Positions 24,483-33,576 of a stretch of DNA of 44,995 nt are shown here, piece after piece. This stretch comes from Nesterenkonia ebinurensis. Lineage in GTDB: Bacteria; Actinomycetota; Actinomycetes; Actinomycetales; Micrococcaceae. The DNA is taken from assembly GCF_008711175.1 (NCBI RefSeq), contig NZ_VWNF01000008.1, positions 1 to 44,995 of the forward strand, read 5' to 3'. How positions within the stretch are numbered: the stretch's first letter is position 1; the number at the start of each line of letters is the position of its first letter. Made by a program: the position numbers and the translations under genes. Below the pieces are notes generated by a model. The model had not been told where the DNA came from and searched no databases. It saw nothing but the letters and a program-made list of their open reading frames with translations.

Positions 24483-25916
24483 ATGAACATTTTTGACGGT
24501 GGTGTCATCCTGCCGGTCATCGGGCTGGTGCTGGTCATCGCGATTGCGATCGGCGCGATTGTCTCGCGGTACAAGATCGCCCAGCCCAATGAGGCGATCA
24601 TCATTACCGGCTCAGGGTCGAGCCGGCGCAGCGATGATGGCCTTCCGGCGGCTCAGAAGATTGTCCAGGGCGGGGGAACCTTTGTCATCCCGTTCGTGCA
24701 GCAGGCCCACCGGATGTCGCTGGAGTCGCGGAAGATCACGGTCTCCGCCTCGGCGATGTCCAAAACCAATATTGAGATGAACCTCACCGCCATCGCGATC
24801 GTGAAGGTGGGCGGCTCGGATACCTCGGTGCGGGCTGCCGCCCAGCGCTTTTTGTCCAAGCAGGATGAGATCGTGCCGTTCACCACTGAGGTGCTGGAAG
24901 GCTCACTGCGCTCGATCATCGGCACGATGACCGTTGATGAGATCATCCGGGACCGCTCCGCCTTCGCCACCCAGGTGGCCCATGAAGCGGCCTCCTCCCT
25001 GGAGGGTCAGGGCCTGGAGCTGGACACCTTCACCATTCAGCGGATCGCCGATGACGGCGACTACCTGCAGAACCTGGGCCGGCCTGAGGCAGCTGATGCC
25101 CGGCGCCAGGCGGAGATCGCTGAGGCCAACGCCGAGCGCGAGTCCGAGTCCGCACGCATCTCCGCCCAGCAGGCCATTCTGGACAACCAGCGCGAATACG
25201 ACCTGCGCGAGGCTACCATCCGCGAGGAGACTGACCAGGCCAAGGCCCGTGCCGAGGCCGCCGGCCCCCGGGCAGAGGCCCAGGCCCAGCGCGATGTGGT
25301 CGAGCAGCAGCGCGAAACCGCCCAGCGGCGCGCCGAGCTGCGTGAGCAGGAGCTGATCGCCGAGGTCCACAAGAAAGCTGACGCCGACCGCTACGCCACT
25401 GAGCAGGCTGCCGAGGCCCGCAAGGCCGAAGAGATTGCCCAGGCCCAGGCCGAGGCGGAGCGGGTGCGTTTGGCCGCCCAGGCTGACCTGGAACGCCGTG
25501 AGGCTGAGTCTAAGGCGGTGCGGCTTGAGGGTGAGGCCGAGGCTGATGCCATCCGCGCCCGTGGTGAGGCTGAGGCAGAGGCGATGAACAAGAAGGCTGA
25601 CGCCTACGCCCGGTACGGTGAGGCTGCCATCCTGGACCAGATCGTCGCCGTGCTGCCTGAGGTGGTCCGCGAAGCAGCCAAGCCCATGGAGTCCATCTCC
25701 AGCCTGACGGTCATCGACTCCGCCGGCGCCTCCAAGGTGGTCAAAACCGGCCTGGAGAACGCCACCCAGGGCATGGAGCTGCTGAAGTCGCTGACCAATG
25801 TGGACCTAGCTGAGCTGATCAGCCGCTTCGGCGGGGATATCGCCGTGGGAACCGAGGGTGATCCAGAGAACGACGACGCCGCCGCGACAGTGCCGCTGAG
25901 TGACGAGGACTCATGA
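24483..25916 (+). CDS. Flotillin-like membrane scaffold protein
   Basis: 477 residues. An N-terminal membrane helix (about 8-28) is followed by an SPFH/band-7 domain (about 30-195) containing FVIPFVQQAHRMSLE and MTVDEIIRDRSAF. Next comes a long Ala/Glu/Arg coiled coil (about 200-385) and a flotillin C-terminus (MESISSLTVIDS). Flotillins organise membrane microdomains. GGAGGG lies six nt before ATG 24483. It overlaps by 4 nt (ATGA) with an NfeD-like gene, the usual partner in Gram-positive bacteria, so the pair forms one unit. Confidence 0.9.
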   Translation: MNIFDGGVILPVIGLVLVIAIAIGAIVSRYKIAQPNEAIIITGSGSSRRSDDGLPAAQKIVQGGGTFVIPFVQQAHRMSLESRKITVSASAMSKTNIEMNLTAIAIVKVGGSDTSVRAAAQRFLSKQDEIVPFTTEVLEGSLRSIIGTMTVDEIIRDRSAFATQVAHEAASSLEGQGLELDTFTIQRIADDGDYLQNLGRPEAADARRQAEIAEANAERESESARISAQQAILDNQREYDLREATIREETDQAKARAEAAGPRAEAQAQRDVVEQQRETAQRRAELREQELIAEVHKKADADRYATEQAAEARKAEEIAQAQAEAERVRLAAQADLERREAESKAVRLEGEAEADAIRARGEAEAEAMNKKADAYARYGEAAILDQIVAVLPEVVREAAKPMESISSLTVIDSAGASKVVKTGLENATQGMELLKSLTNVDLAELISRFGGDIAVGTEGDPENDDAAATVPLSDEDS

Positions 25917-26404
25917 CCTGGTTCATCCTCATCGCCCTGGGGTTCTCCGTCATCCTGATGCTGGCAGTGATCTTCGACGGCGTGCTGGATGCTGTCAACC
26001 TGGACTTCGGCGGGGACGGAATCCTCTCTGCCACCACTATGTCGGCGGCGGTCGCCGGCTTCGGCTACGGCGGCTGGATCGCGATGGCAGGGTTCGACGC
26101 CTCAATGGGAGCGGCCGTGGGGGTCGGACTCGGCGTGGCGGTGCTCATCGCGCTGATCGCCGCTAAGTCGGTGCGACTGATCCGGCGGGCCGAGACTCCA
26201 GGCAATGATCCTGAGGAGAAGATCGGTCGGACCGGCACGGCAATCACCGGGGCCGCCGCGGGCGATCCTTTCGAGTTCTCCCTGGTGCACCGGGGCCAGC
26301 CGCGCAAGCTGACCGCCGTGGCCGATGAGGATGTCAGCCCCGGGGAGGCCCTGACCATTGAGGCGGTCCTCTCCCCCAGCCGGATGAAGGTCACCAAGAC
26401 ATAA
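25913..26404 (+). CDS. NfeD-like membrane protein, flotillin partner
   Basis: 163 residues. Two or three membrane helices (3-20 and around 40-90) are followed by a soluble C-terminal beta domain (about 105-163: GRTGTAITG, RKLTAVADEDVSPGEALTIE). This resembles the OB-like fold of NfeD/YuaF proteins. No ClpP-like protease domain is present, so this is the short membrane form. The start overlaps the flotillin stop by 4 nt. Its role in flotillin assembly is inferred from the pairing. Confidence 0.75.
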   Translation: MTWFILIALGFSVILMLAVIFDGVLDAVNLDFGGDGILSATTMSAAVAGFGYGGWIAMAGFDASMGAAVGVGLGVAVLIALIAAKSVRLIRRAETPGNDPEEKIGRTGTAITGAAAGDPFEFSLVHRGQPRKLTAVADEDVSPGEALTIEAVLSPSRMKVTKT

Positions 26405-26461
26405 GAGGCTCCGCGGGGTTGCCGAGCTGGTAACATGGATAGGCGCGTTTTCGCGCGTCAA

Positions 26462-26549
26462 GGTAGCGTGTCCGAGCGGCCGAAGGTGCAGCACTCGAAA
26501 TGCTGTGTTGGGTAACCCCCAACCGTGGGTTCAAATCCCACCGCTACCG
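26462..26549 (+). tRNA. tRNA-Ser (anticodon CGA)
   Basis: 88-nt class II tRNA. Acceptor GGTAGCG pairs with CGCTACC, the anticodon loop CTCGAAA gives CGA, there is a long variable arm (GTTGGG...CCCAAC), and the T arm is GTGGG-TTCAAAT-CCCAC. The CCA end is encoded at 26550-26552. TAACAT at 26431-26436 upstream is a possible -10 box. Confidence 0.95.
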
Positions 26550-26637
26550 CCAGCCCCGCTACGGCGGTATCATGGGAGCGGATTCGCCCCACCAGGACAG
26601 GGCTACTCACTGTAATCCTGGTTGGTTCCCGCTGCTC

Positions 26638-26724
26638 TTACGATTTTCGTCTGCGGGTAGCGAGCTTCTCGATGCCCATGACAGTGCAGACGAAAGTGGT
26701 GAGGATGAAAAGGAGCTCGATCAT
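26638..26724 (-). CDS. 28-residue membrane microprotein
   Basis: Minus-strand frame from ATG 26724 to TAA 26638: a 15-residue hydrophobic helix (LLFILTTFVCTVMGI) between an acidic start (MIE) and a basic tail (TRRRKS). An ideal ribosome-binding site, AAAGGAGG at 26738-26731, lies 6 nt before the ATG, the best such site seen in the window. This argues that it is translated. The reading is N-out or N-in single-pass; the basic tail favours a cytoplasmic C-terminus. The family is not recognised. It sits alone between tRNA-Ser and rlmH, with an inverted repeat (ACCAGGA/TCCTGGT, about 26591-26620) after its stop. Confidence 0.6.
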   Translation of the reverse strand: MIELLFILTTFVCTVMGIEKLATRRRKS

Positions 26725-26819
26725 GTCCTGCCTCCTTTCCAACCAGCCAGACGGCCCGGTCGGCATCTTCAGAGTAGATGGCCGGTCGGACTTCTGCTGA
26801 AGGGCTGTGGATAACTCTC

Positions 26820-27278
26820 GTGAGCATTTCTGTTGTGGCCGTGGGCAAGAAGCATGAGTCCTGGGTTGCCGAAGGTATTGAGCGGTACAGCAAGCGGCTG
26901 CGCAAGCCGTATGACCTGAGCTGGAAGCTGCTGCCACATTCATCCAGAGAGCACGACGCCGCCCGAGACGAGGAATCTGCCAAGATCCTCAGTGCACTCA
27001 CACCGCACCAGCATGTGATCCTCCTGGATGAGCGCGGCACCGATATCTCCTCTCCCAAGCTGGCAGCCCGTCTGCAGCGACAGTTCGACACTGCCCGCGG
27101 CGTCGTCCTGATCATCGGCGGGGCCTACGGAGTCAATGCTGAGCTGCAAGCTCGAGCAGATTTCACCTGGAGCCTGTCCCAGCTGGTCTTCCCGCACCAA
27201 CTGGTGCGCCTGATCCTGGCCGAACAGATCTACCGTGCCCAGGAGATCAGCGCCGGAAGACCCTACCACCATGAGTGA
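26820..27278 (+). CDS. rlmH: 23S rRNA (pseudouridine-1915 N3) methyltransferase
   Basis: 152 residues of the SPOUT methyltransferase family. Diagnostic blocks are present: SISVVAVGKKHE at the start, LLDERGTDISSPKLA, then VVLIIGGAYGV, forming the SAM-binding knot, and the C-terminal LSQLVFPHQLVRLILAEQIYRA with its Y-R-A end. It methylates N3 of pseudouridine 1915 in helix 69 of 23S rRNA. GTG 26820 is the natural start by family length. Its TGA overlaps the ATG of the next gene by 8 nt. Confidence 0.95.
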   Translation: MSISVVAVGKKHESWVAEGIERYSKRLRKPYDLSWKLLPHSSREHDAARDEESAKILSALTPHQHVILLDERGTDISSPKLAARLQRQFDTARGVVLIIGGAYGVNAELQARADFTWSLSQLVFPHQLVRLILAEQIYRAQEISAGRPYHHE

Positions 27279-27960
27279 GTCAACAGTGGCGGAGGCCGGG
27301 ACCAGCAATGTAGTGGGCATTCTCGGGGCTGGCCGAGCCGGCACCGCCCTCGCCCGGGTGATGCTGGCCGCCGGGATCCAGGTGGACATCTGCTCCACCC
27401 GGCCGCCCAAAGCGCTGCGCCACCACCTGAAGATCTACGCCCCTGGGGCCGAGTCGGTCTGGCCGGAGGAGGTGGCAGTGCGAACTCTGCAGCGGGGGGC
27501 CGGCGTCGTCGTGCTGGCCGTCCCCCAGGAGGAGCTGGACGAGGTCGATCCGGAATGGGTGGCTGGCACCGTACTGGTGGATGCCACCAACACCTGGCAT
27601 GACGAACTGCTGCCCGGCTGGCTGCAGGCTGCGGTGGATGAGCAGCTGCCCAGTTCAATGGCGATCGCCGGACGGTTCGGCGGGTCCGGTGGGGCAAAGG
27701 TGGTCAAGGCGCTGAATCACATCGCCCACCACGATCTGGAGGAGACCGCGCATCCGGAGCTGCCCCTGGCACAACGCCGAGCAGTGGCTCTGGCAGGCGA
27801 TGACCAGGATGCCTGCGCCCGGGTGATGGGGCTGTTGGTGCGGATGGGCTTCGACCCGGTGCGCCTGGGCGGACTGCCGGCTGGGAAGATCATGGAGCCG
27901 GATGGACCGCTCTTCCACCGCTCGTTGCGCCGTGATGACCTGCTGAGGTACGCCACCTAG
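27271..27960 (+). CDS. NAD(P)-binding oxidoreductase-like protein (F420-dependent oxidoreductase type)
   Basis: 229 residues. The N-terminus is a Rossmann fold (VVGILGAGRAGTALARVMLA) followed by VDICSTRPP, VVVLAVPQEEL and VDATNTWH. The C-terminus has KVVKALNHIAHHDL, like NADPH:F420 oxidoreductase and NAD-binding domain 2 proteins. The substrate is not known. ATG 27271 overlaps rlmH by 8 nt, so the genes are coupled; the link to ribosome modification is probably only positional. Confidence 0.75.
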   Translation: MSESTVAEAGTSNVVGILGAGRAGTALARVMLAAGIQVDICSTRPPKALRHHLKIYAPGAESVWPEEVAVRTLQRGAGVVVLAVPQEELDEVDPEWVAGTVLVDATNTWHDELLPGWLQAAVDEQLPSSMAIAGRFGGSGGAKVVKALNHIAHHDLEETAHPELPLAQRRAVALAGDDQDACARVMGLLVRMGFDPVRLGGLPAGKIMEPDGPLFHRSLRRDDLLRYAT

Positions 27961-28039
27961 CTCCGTTGCCCCACCCACCCGCGACCGACATCTCCCTCCT
28001 TGGGATTGGCCGCCGGCAGCGATAGTCCGCCCCACACCC

Positions 28040-28045
28040 TAGAGT
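28040..28045 (+). promoter_or_regulatory. -10 box of lhr
   Basis: TAGAGT ends 6 nt before ATG 28052. The GGAG between them is too close to the ATG to serve as a normal ribosome-binding site, so leaderless initiation at the ATG is likely. Confidence 0.5.
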
Positions 28046-28051
28046 GGAGTG

Positions 28052-31000
28052 ATGGGCTCACTGGACCGTTTCTCGGAGGCGACGCGTACCTGGTTCGCGG
28101 CCTCCTTCGGCGCCCCGACCCCTGCTCAGGAGGGGGCTTGGGAGGCCATCTCCCTGGGGAAGAACGCCCTGGTGGTGGCCCCCACCGGGTCCGGCAAGAC
28201 TCTCTCCGCTTTCCTCTGGTCCATCGACAGGCTGATGAGTCAAGCAGCCGACGAGCCTTCAGGTGCGGAGGTCGGCGCCGCCGCAGCCGGCTCAGAGCCC
28301 AGCGGGGTCTCCCCGCCGGCGGGACTGATACAGGTCCTCTACATCTCACCGCTGAAGGCGCTCGGAGTGGATATCGAGCGGAATCTGCGCAGCCCGCTGG
28401 TGGGCATCGGACATACTGCACGGAGGCTTGGGACCGAGCCCGGGGAAATCTCGGTGGGGGTGCGCACTGGGGACTCCACTCCCAAGGAGCGCCGGGATCT
28501 GGTGCGGAATCCCCCGGAGATCCTCATCACCACCCCGGAGTCCCTGTACCTGATGCTCACCTCTCAGGCGCGCCGGACACTGACCGGGGTGAACACGGTG
28601 ATCATCGATGAGATCCATGCCCTGGCCGGGACCAAGCGCGGTGCCCATCTGGCGGTCTCCCTGGAACGGCTGGATGAGCTGCTGCGCACCGGTGCGGCGG
28701 GCCGGCCCGCACAGCGGATCGGGCTCTCCGCCACTGTGGAGCCTAAAGATGAGGTGGCCCGGTTCCTAGGTGGGCATACCCCTGTCGAAGTGGTGGCCCC
28801 GCCCGCAGAGAAGAAATGGGATATCACCGTCTCGGTCCCCGTGCCGGATATGGCCTCACCCACCTCAGAGAGCGTTGAGAACGACGACGCCGGCACCAGC
28901 TCTAAGCCTCTGACGCCCTCCATCTGGCCGCACGTAGAGCGGAAGGTGGCCGACCTCATTGCCGCCAACCGCTCCACCATCGTGTTCGTCAACTCCCGAC
29001 GACTTGCCGAGAAGCTGACTGGCCGGATCAACGAGATCGCGACAGGCGCCTCCGCTACTGGAGACCCGAAGAATCCAGAGGATTCTTCGGACAGTGGTGG
29101 GGAATTGGCCAAGGCCCACCACGGCTCGGTATCCAAGGAGCACCGCAAGCAGATCGAGGAGGACCTCAAATCCGGCCGGCTGCGCTGTGTGGTGGCCACC
29201 AGCTCCCTGGAACTTGGCATCGATATGGGCGCGGTTGACCTGGTGGTCCAGGTGGAGGCCCCGCATGCGGTCTCCGCGGGGCTGCAGCGGCTGGGCCGGG
29301 CCGGCCACCAGGTGGGAGAGGTCTCGGTGGGCTGGTTCTTCCCCAAGCATCGCGGCGACCTGCTCAGCTCCGCGGTGGTGGTGGACAGGATGCTTGCCGG
29401 GCGGATCGAAACGCTGCGAATCCCCCGCAACCCACTGGACATCCTGGCCCAGCAGACCATCGCGGCAGCCGCCACGGACACCCTGGATGTGGAGGAGTGG
29501 TTCGAGACGCTGCGCCGCTGCGCCCCCTTCGCCACCCTGCCGCGCTCCGCCTATGAGGCCGTGCTGGATCTGCTGGCCGGCAAATATCCCTCCGACCGCT
29601 TCGCCGACCTGCGACCCCGCCTAGTCTGGGACCGCGACGCCGGGACTCTGAGCGGCCGACCTGGGGCCCAGCGGCTGGCGGTCACCTCCGGGGGCACCAT
29701 TCCTGACCGCGGCTTGTTCGGCGTCTACCTGGTGGGCGCTGAGGATTCCCGCACCGGCGGTCGCCGGGTGGGCGAACTGGACGAAGAGATGGTCTACGAG
29801 TCCCGGGTGGGCGATGTCTTCGCCTTAGGCGCCACCAGCTGGCGGATCGAGGAGATCACCTTCGACCGAGTGCTGGTCTCTCCCGCCTTCGGCCAGCCGG
29901 CCAGTCTGCCGTTCTGGCGCGGCGACGGAATCGGCCGGCCCGCGGAGCTGGGCGAGGCGCTGGGGTCTTTCACCCGCCAGCTGCGCAGCACCTCCGAGCC
30001 CGAGGCCATCGGCCGGCTCTCCGAGCTGGGACTGGACGAATGGGCACAGCAGAACCTGCTGCGGTACCTGCAGGAGATGCACGAGGCCGCCGGGGCGGTC
30101 CCCACCAACCGCACCCTGGTGGTGGAGCAGACCAAAGATGAGCTGGGCGACTGGAGGATCATGCTGCACTCCCCCTACGGGATGCAGGTACATGCCCCCT
30201 GGGCGCTGGCCGTCGGCGAGCGCCTGCATGCCCGCTACGGTATGGACGGGGCGGTCTTCGCCGATGACGACGGGATCGTGCTGCATGTTCCGCTGATGGA
30301 TGATGAGCCCCCGGGCGCTGAGCTGTTCCTCTTTGAGCCTGATGAGCTGGAGGAGATTGTCATCCGTAAAGTCTCATCCTCCGCGCTGTTCGCCGGCAGG
30401 TTCCGTGAGGCTGCCGCCCGTGCTCTGCTGCTGCCGCGGCAGAATCCTGGCGCCCGTACGCCCCTGTGGCAGCAGCGTCAGCGCTCCGCCCAGCTGCTGG
30501 AGGTCGCCCACCAGTACCCGGACTTCCCGGTGATTATGGAGACCATGCGTGAGGTGCTGCAGGATGTTTATGACCTGCCTGCTCTGGATGCGCTGACTCG
30601 CAGGATCGCCCAGCGGAAGGTCCAGCTGGTCGAGGCGCGCACCCCGACCCCCTCCCCCTTCGCTCAATCCCTGGCCTTCGGCTATATCGCCCAGTACCTC
30701 TATGAAGGGGACTCTCCGCTGGCCGAGCGCCGGGCCGCCGCCCTGAGCCTGGACCCCAAACTGCTCAACGAGCTGCTGGGCCGGGTGGAGCTGCGTGAGT
30801 TCCTGGACTCGGAGATCATCGCCGAAGCTGAACGCTATGCTCAAAGGCTGACCTCCGAGCGCCGACTGCCGGCTGATGGCGAACGCGGCCCCGAATCGGT
30901 GGCGGATCTGCTTCGACTGCTCGGCCCACTCACTTCAGAGGCCCTCGCCGAGCGGCTCAGAACAGAGAACGACGACGCCGATAGCGTGAGTGACGCGCCT

Positions 31001-32872
31001 GAGATCGGGGGTCCGCCTCGGCCGGCTGCGGCGGCCCCGGCCTCAGCGCCTAAAGTCCCAACACACATCGCCGCTCAGCTTGCCGAGGAGCTCGTCACCG
31101 CTCAACGGGTCATACCAGTCACGGTTCAGGGACAGCATCGCTACGCTGCGGTGGAGGACGCCGCCCGGCTGCGTGACGGGCTGGGGGTCAACATTCCACC
31201 CGGGGTTCCTCAGACCTTCCTTGAGCCGGTGGCTGATCCGCTGGGTGATCTGGTGGGCCGCTATGCCCGCACCCATGGTCCCTTTACTGCTGAGCAGCTC
31301 AGCAGTGCCCTGGGCCTGCCGATGGCGGTGGTCGCTGATGTGCTGGGGCGTCTGGTGAGCCAGCATCAGGTGGTCGAAGGGCTCTTCACCCCAGCGGCTC
31401 AAGCCCCGGTGGAGTACGTGGAGGCAGGCATGCTGCGCCGGATCCGCCGTCGTTCCTTGGCCGCTCTGCGCGCTGCCGTGGAACCTGTGCCGCAGCGGGC
31501 CTATGCTCAGCTGCTGGCCGAATGGCAGCAGGTCAGCCCGGAGCCGCAGGCCTCAGGCATCACTGGTCTGGCCGAAATCATCGCCCAACTGGCCGGGGTG
31601 CCTGCCCCGGCCAGCGCCTGGGAGCGGTTCATCCTGCCTGCCCGGGTCCATGACTACACCGGCTCCATGCTGGATGAGCTGCTGACCCGCGGTGAGGTGA
31701 TCGCCGTCGGCCGCGGGGCACTCACCGGGCATGACGGCTGGCTGGCCCTCTACCCCGCCGAGGATGCTGCTCTGATCAGTGCAGCAGCGCAGTCCAGTCC
31801 TGCGGCACCTCCCGCCGAAGAGGGGTTGACCGGCCAGGTGCTCGCCGTGCTGGAACGCGGCGGGGCCTGGTTCCCCGAGGCCCTCGCCAGACAGTGTGCC
31901 GAATTCCCGGAAATAGCAGAGCAGACAGACTCATTCGGGGGAAATCAGCACACCGTCTCGGTGCAGGAGGTGACTGAGTCGCTCTGGGAGCTGTTCTGGG
32001 CCGGCCGAGTGCATCCGGATAGCTTCGTCCCGCTGCGGGACTTTATGGCCGGCGGGTCCACTGCGCACCGAGCCAAGCCCAGCGCCCGCAGTCGGCGGGT
32101 CTCCCGACGCACTGCCCTGCGCCAGGCCGTGGCCGCCGTCCGCGCTGAGACGAGCAGCACCTCCGGCGGGCGCTGGCAGCTGATCTCCCAGCACCGTGCT
32201 GAACCCACCGAGGTAGCCCACGCCCGGGCTGAGATCCTGCTGGACCGCTACGCGGTGCTGACCCGCGGGTCGGTGACCGCCGAGCAGGCCCCGGGCGGAT
32301 TCGCTGCCGCCTACAAAGTGCTCGTCGCCGCTGAGGAGGCCGGAAGCGTGCGCCGCGGCTACTTCGTAGAGGGCCTCGGTGCTGCCCAGTTCACCATCAG
32401 CGCCACCATCGACCGGCTGCGTGAGATCGCCGAGGCCCTGGAGAACCAGGATGCGCTTGCCCCTTCCGCCTTACCCGGCTCCGCTTCGCTATCAGTGCTG
32501 GCTCTTGCCGCCACCGATCCAGCCAACCCCTTCGGCGCAGCCCTGGACTGGCCTGAACCACCGGCCGCTGAAGGAAATCCGGCCGCTAAAGCACGCCCGG
32601 GCAGGAAAGCCGGCAGCGTCGTCGTCCTCTGTGCCGGTGAACTGGTGCTCTACATGGAGCGCGGCGGGCGGACCATGCTGCTCTACACCGAGGACTCCCA
32701 GCTCATGGATGCCGCAGCCGGAGCTCTGGTGGCTGTCCTGCGCCGGGCCAGAACGGCGAAGCTCGCAGTGCAGAAGGTCAACGGGGAACCGGTGCTCGGT
32801 CACCGATTCGCCGACTCTCTGAAGACTGCCGGATTCCACTCCGTCCCTTCCGGGCTGCGCTACACGCCCTGA
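28052..32872 (+). CDS. lhr: Large ATP-dependent helicase Lhr
   Basis: 1606 residues, the long bacterial Lhr form. Superfamily 2 motifs are clear: Q-motif region (FGAPTPAQ), Walker A APTGSGKT (about 43-50), DEIH (about 186-189), SAT (about 225-227) and a helicase C domain with VATSSLELGIDMGAVDLV and QRLGRAGHQ (about 381-425). The large Lhr winged-helix and C-terminal domains follow. Lhr translocates 3' to 5' on single-stranded DNA and unwinds RNA:DNA hybrids; it is tied to DNA repair in actinobacteria. It uses a TAGAGT -10 box close to its start. It is co-directional with neighbours but stands apart with its own promoter. Confidence 0.94.
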   Translation: MGSLDRFSEATRTWFAASFGAPTPAQEGAWEAISLGKNALVVAPTGSGKTLSAFLWSIDRLMSQAADEPSGAEVGAAAAGSEPSGVSPPAGLIQVLYISPLKALGVDIERNLRSPLVGIGHTARRLGTEPGEISVGVRTGDSTPKERRDLVRNPPEILITTPESLYLMLTSQARRTLTGVNTVIIDEIHALAGTKRGAHLAVSLERLDELLRTGAAGRPAQRIGLSATVEPKDEVARFLGGHTPVEVVAPPAEKKWDITVSVPVPDMASPTSESVENDDAGTSSKPLTPSIWPHVERKVADLIAANRSTIVFVNSRRLAEKLTGRINEIATGASATGDPKNPEDSSDSGGELAKAHHGSVSKEHRKQIEEDLKSGRLRCVVATSSLELGIDMGAVDLVVQVEAPHAVSAGLQRLGRAGHQVGEVSVGWFFPKHRGDLLSSAVVVDRMLAGRIETLRIPRNPLDILAQQTIAAAATDTLDVEEWFETLRRCAPFATLPRSAYEAVLDLLAGKYPSDRFADLRPRLVWDRDAGTLSGRPGAQRLAVTSGGTIPDRGLFGVYLVGAEDSRTGGRRVGELDEEMVYESRVGDVFALGATSWRIEEITFDRVLVSPAFGQPASLPFWRGDGIGRPAELGEALGSFTRQLRSTSEPEAIGRLSELGLDEWAQQNLLRYLQEMHEAAGAVPTNRTLVVEQTKDELGDWRIMLHSPYGMQVHAPWALAVGERLHARYGMDGAVFADDDGIVLHVPLMDDEPPGAELFLFEPDELEEIVIRKVSSSALFAGRFREAAARALLLPRQNPGARTPLWQQRQRSAQLLEVAHQYPDFPVIMETMREVLQDVYDLPALDALTRRIAQRKVQLVEARTPTPSPFAQSLAFGYIAQYLYEGDSPLAERRAAALSLDPKLLNELLGRVELREFLDSEIIAEAERYAQRLTSERRLPADGERGPESVADLLRLLGPLTSEALAERLRTENDDADSVSDAPEIGGPPRPAAAAPASAPKVPTHIAAQLAEELVTAQRVIPVTVQGQHRYAAVEDAARLRDGLGVNIPPGVPQTFLEPVADPLGDLVGRYARTHGPFTAEQLSSALGLPMAVVADVLGRLVSQHQVVEGLFTPAAQAPVEYVEAGMLRRIRRRSLAALRAAVEPVPQRAYAQLLAEWQQVSPEPQASGITGLAEIIAQLAGVPAPASAWERFILPARVHDYTGSMLDELLTRGEVIAVGRGALTGHDGWLALYPAEDAALISAAAQSSPAAPPAEEGLTGQVLAVLERGGAWFPEALARQCAEFPEIAEQTDSFGGNQHTVSVQEVTESLWELFWAGRVHPDSFVPLRDFMAGGSTAHRAKPSARSRRVSRRTALRQAVAAVRAETSSTSGGRWQLISQHRAEPTEVAHARAEILLDRYAVLTRGSVTAEQAPGGFAAAYKVLVAAEEAGSVRRGYFVEGLGAAQFTISATIDRLREIAEALENQDALAPSALPGSASLSVLALAATDPANPFGAALDWPEPPAAEGNPAAKARPGRKAGSVVVLCAGELVLYMERGGRTMLLYTEDSQLMDAAAGALVAVLRRARTAKLAVQKVNGEPVLGHRFADSLKTAGFHSVPSGLRYTP

Positions 32873-32958
32873 CCCCCGAGAGAACCTGGTACACCCCTCT
32901 AGTCTCAGATTGAGCCTGTTGCACCCCGGGGGTCTCCGGGGAATCAAGCAGCATAGGC

Positions 32959-32964
32959 TAATGT
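32959..32964 (+). promoter_or_regulatory. -10 box of the VOC gene
   Basis: TAATGT ends 6 nt before ATG 32971, with no ribosome-binding site. The upstream gap (32873-32958) also has CCCCGG/CCGGGG arms near 32923-32941 that could end lhr transcription. Confidence 0.45.
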
Positions 32965-32970
32965 GTCACC

Positions 32971-33546
32971 ATGATTCTCTGCCTGCCGTTTCTGATGTTC
33001 CAGGGCCGCGCCCAGGAGGCTATCGACCATTACCTGAAGGCCTTCCCCAATGCTGAGCTGCTGGAGATCATGCACCATCCTGAAGGCACCGAGATCTTTG
33101 ACCCTGCCCATCAGGGTGACGCCGCCGCTCCTGATGCCGGCACCTTCCCCACCGGATCGATCACTAATCCCGATACGGCGGCGATGGAGACGGTGGTGGA
33201 CTGGGAGAAGACCCTGGTGGCCACCGCGCAACTGCAGCTTGGTGGACAGATCCTGATGATCCAGGACTCCCTGGTCAAGCACGAGTTTGACTTCACCCCT
33301 TCGATTTCGATCGCCGTGGTGGTGGAGTCAGCTGAGGAGTTCAGCCAGGTCACCGAATCCCTGGCCGAGGACGGGGAGTACCTCATGGAGCCTGGCGACT
33401 ACGACTTCGCGCAGAACTATGCCTGGGTCAGAGACAAGTTCGGGGTGACCTGGCAGGTCAACCACCCGCACCGCACCCCCGCCCCGGAGGAGGCTCCCGA
33501 CTCAGCGGCCCATGCTGCCCCGGCCCGTGCCCCGGAGTGGAGCTGA
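32971..33546 (+). CDS. VOC-superfamily (PhnB / 3-demethylubiquinone methyltransferase-like) protein
   Basis: 191 residues. The start LPFLMFQGRAQEAIDHYLKA and the end DYDFAQNYAWVRDKFGVTWQ are typical of PhnB-type VOC proteins (beta-alpha-beta-beta-beta repeats). No methyltransferase site is expected despite the family name. The C-terminal 25 residues are Ala/Pro-rich and probably disordered. The function is unknown. The start is set by a -10 box 6 nt upstream. Confidence 0.83.
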   Translation: MILCLPFLMFQGRAQEAIDHYLKAFPNAELLEIMHHPEGTEIFDPAHQGDAAAPDAGTFPTGSITNPDTAAMETVVDWEKTLVATAQLQLGGQILMIQDSLVKHEFDFTPSISIAVVVESAEEFSQVTESLAEDGEYLMEPGDYDFAQNYAWVRDKFGVTWQVNHPHRTPAPEEAPDSAAHAAPARAPEWS

Positions 33547-33576
33547 GCTGCACTGACATGAAGCTTAGCCGCTGAG

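Noticed and set aside
26500-26814. 104-codon plus-strand open frame
   Set aside because: It begins inside tRNA-Ser and overlaps the microprotein on the other strand; no ribosome-binding site.
28564-29535. 323-codon minus-strand open frame
   Set aside because: Antisense shadow of the lhr helicase domain; composition is Ser/Arg-rich with no motif.
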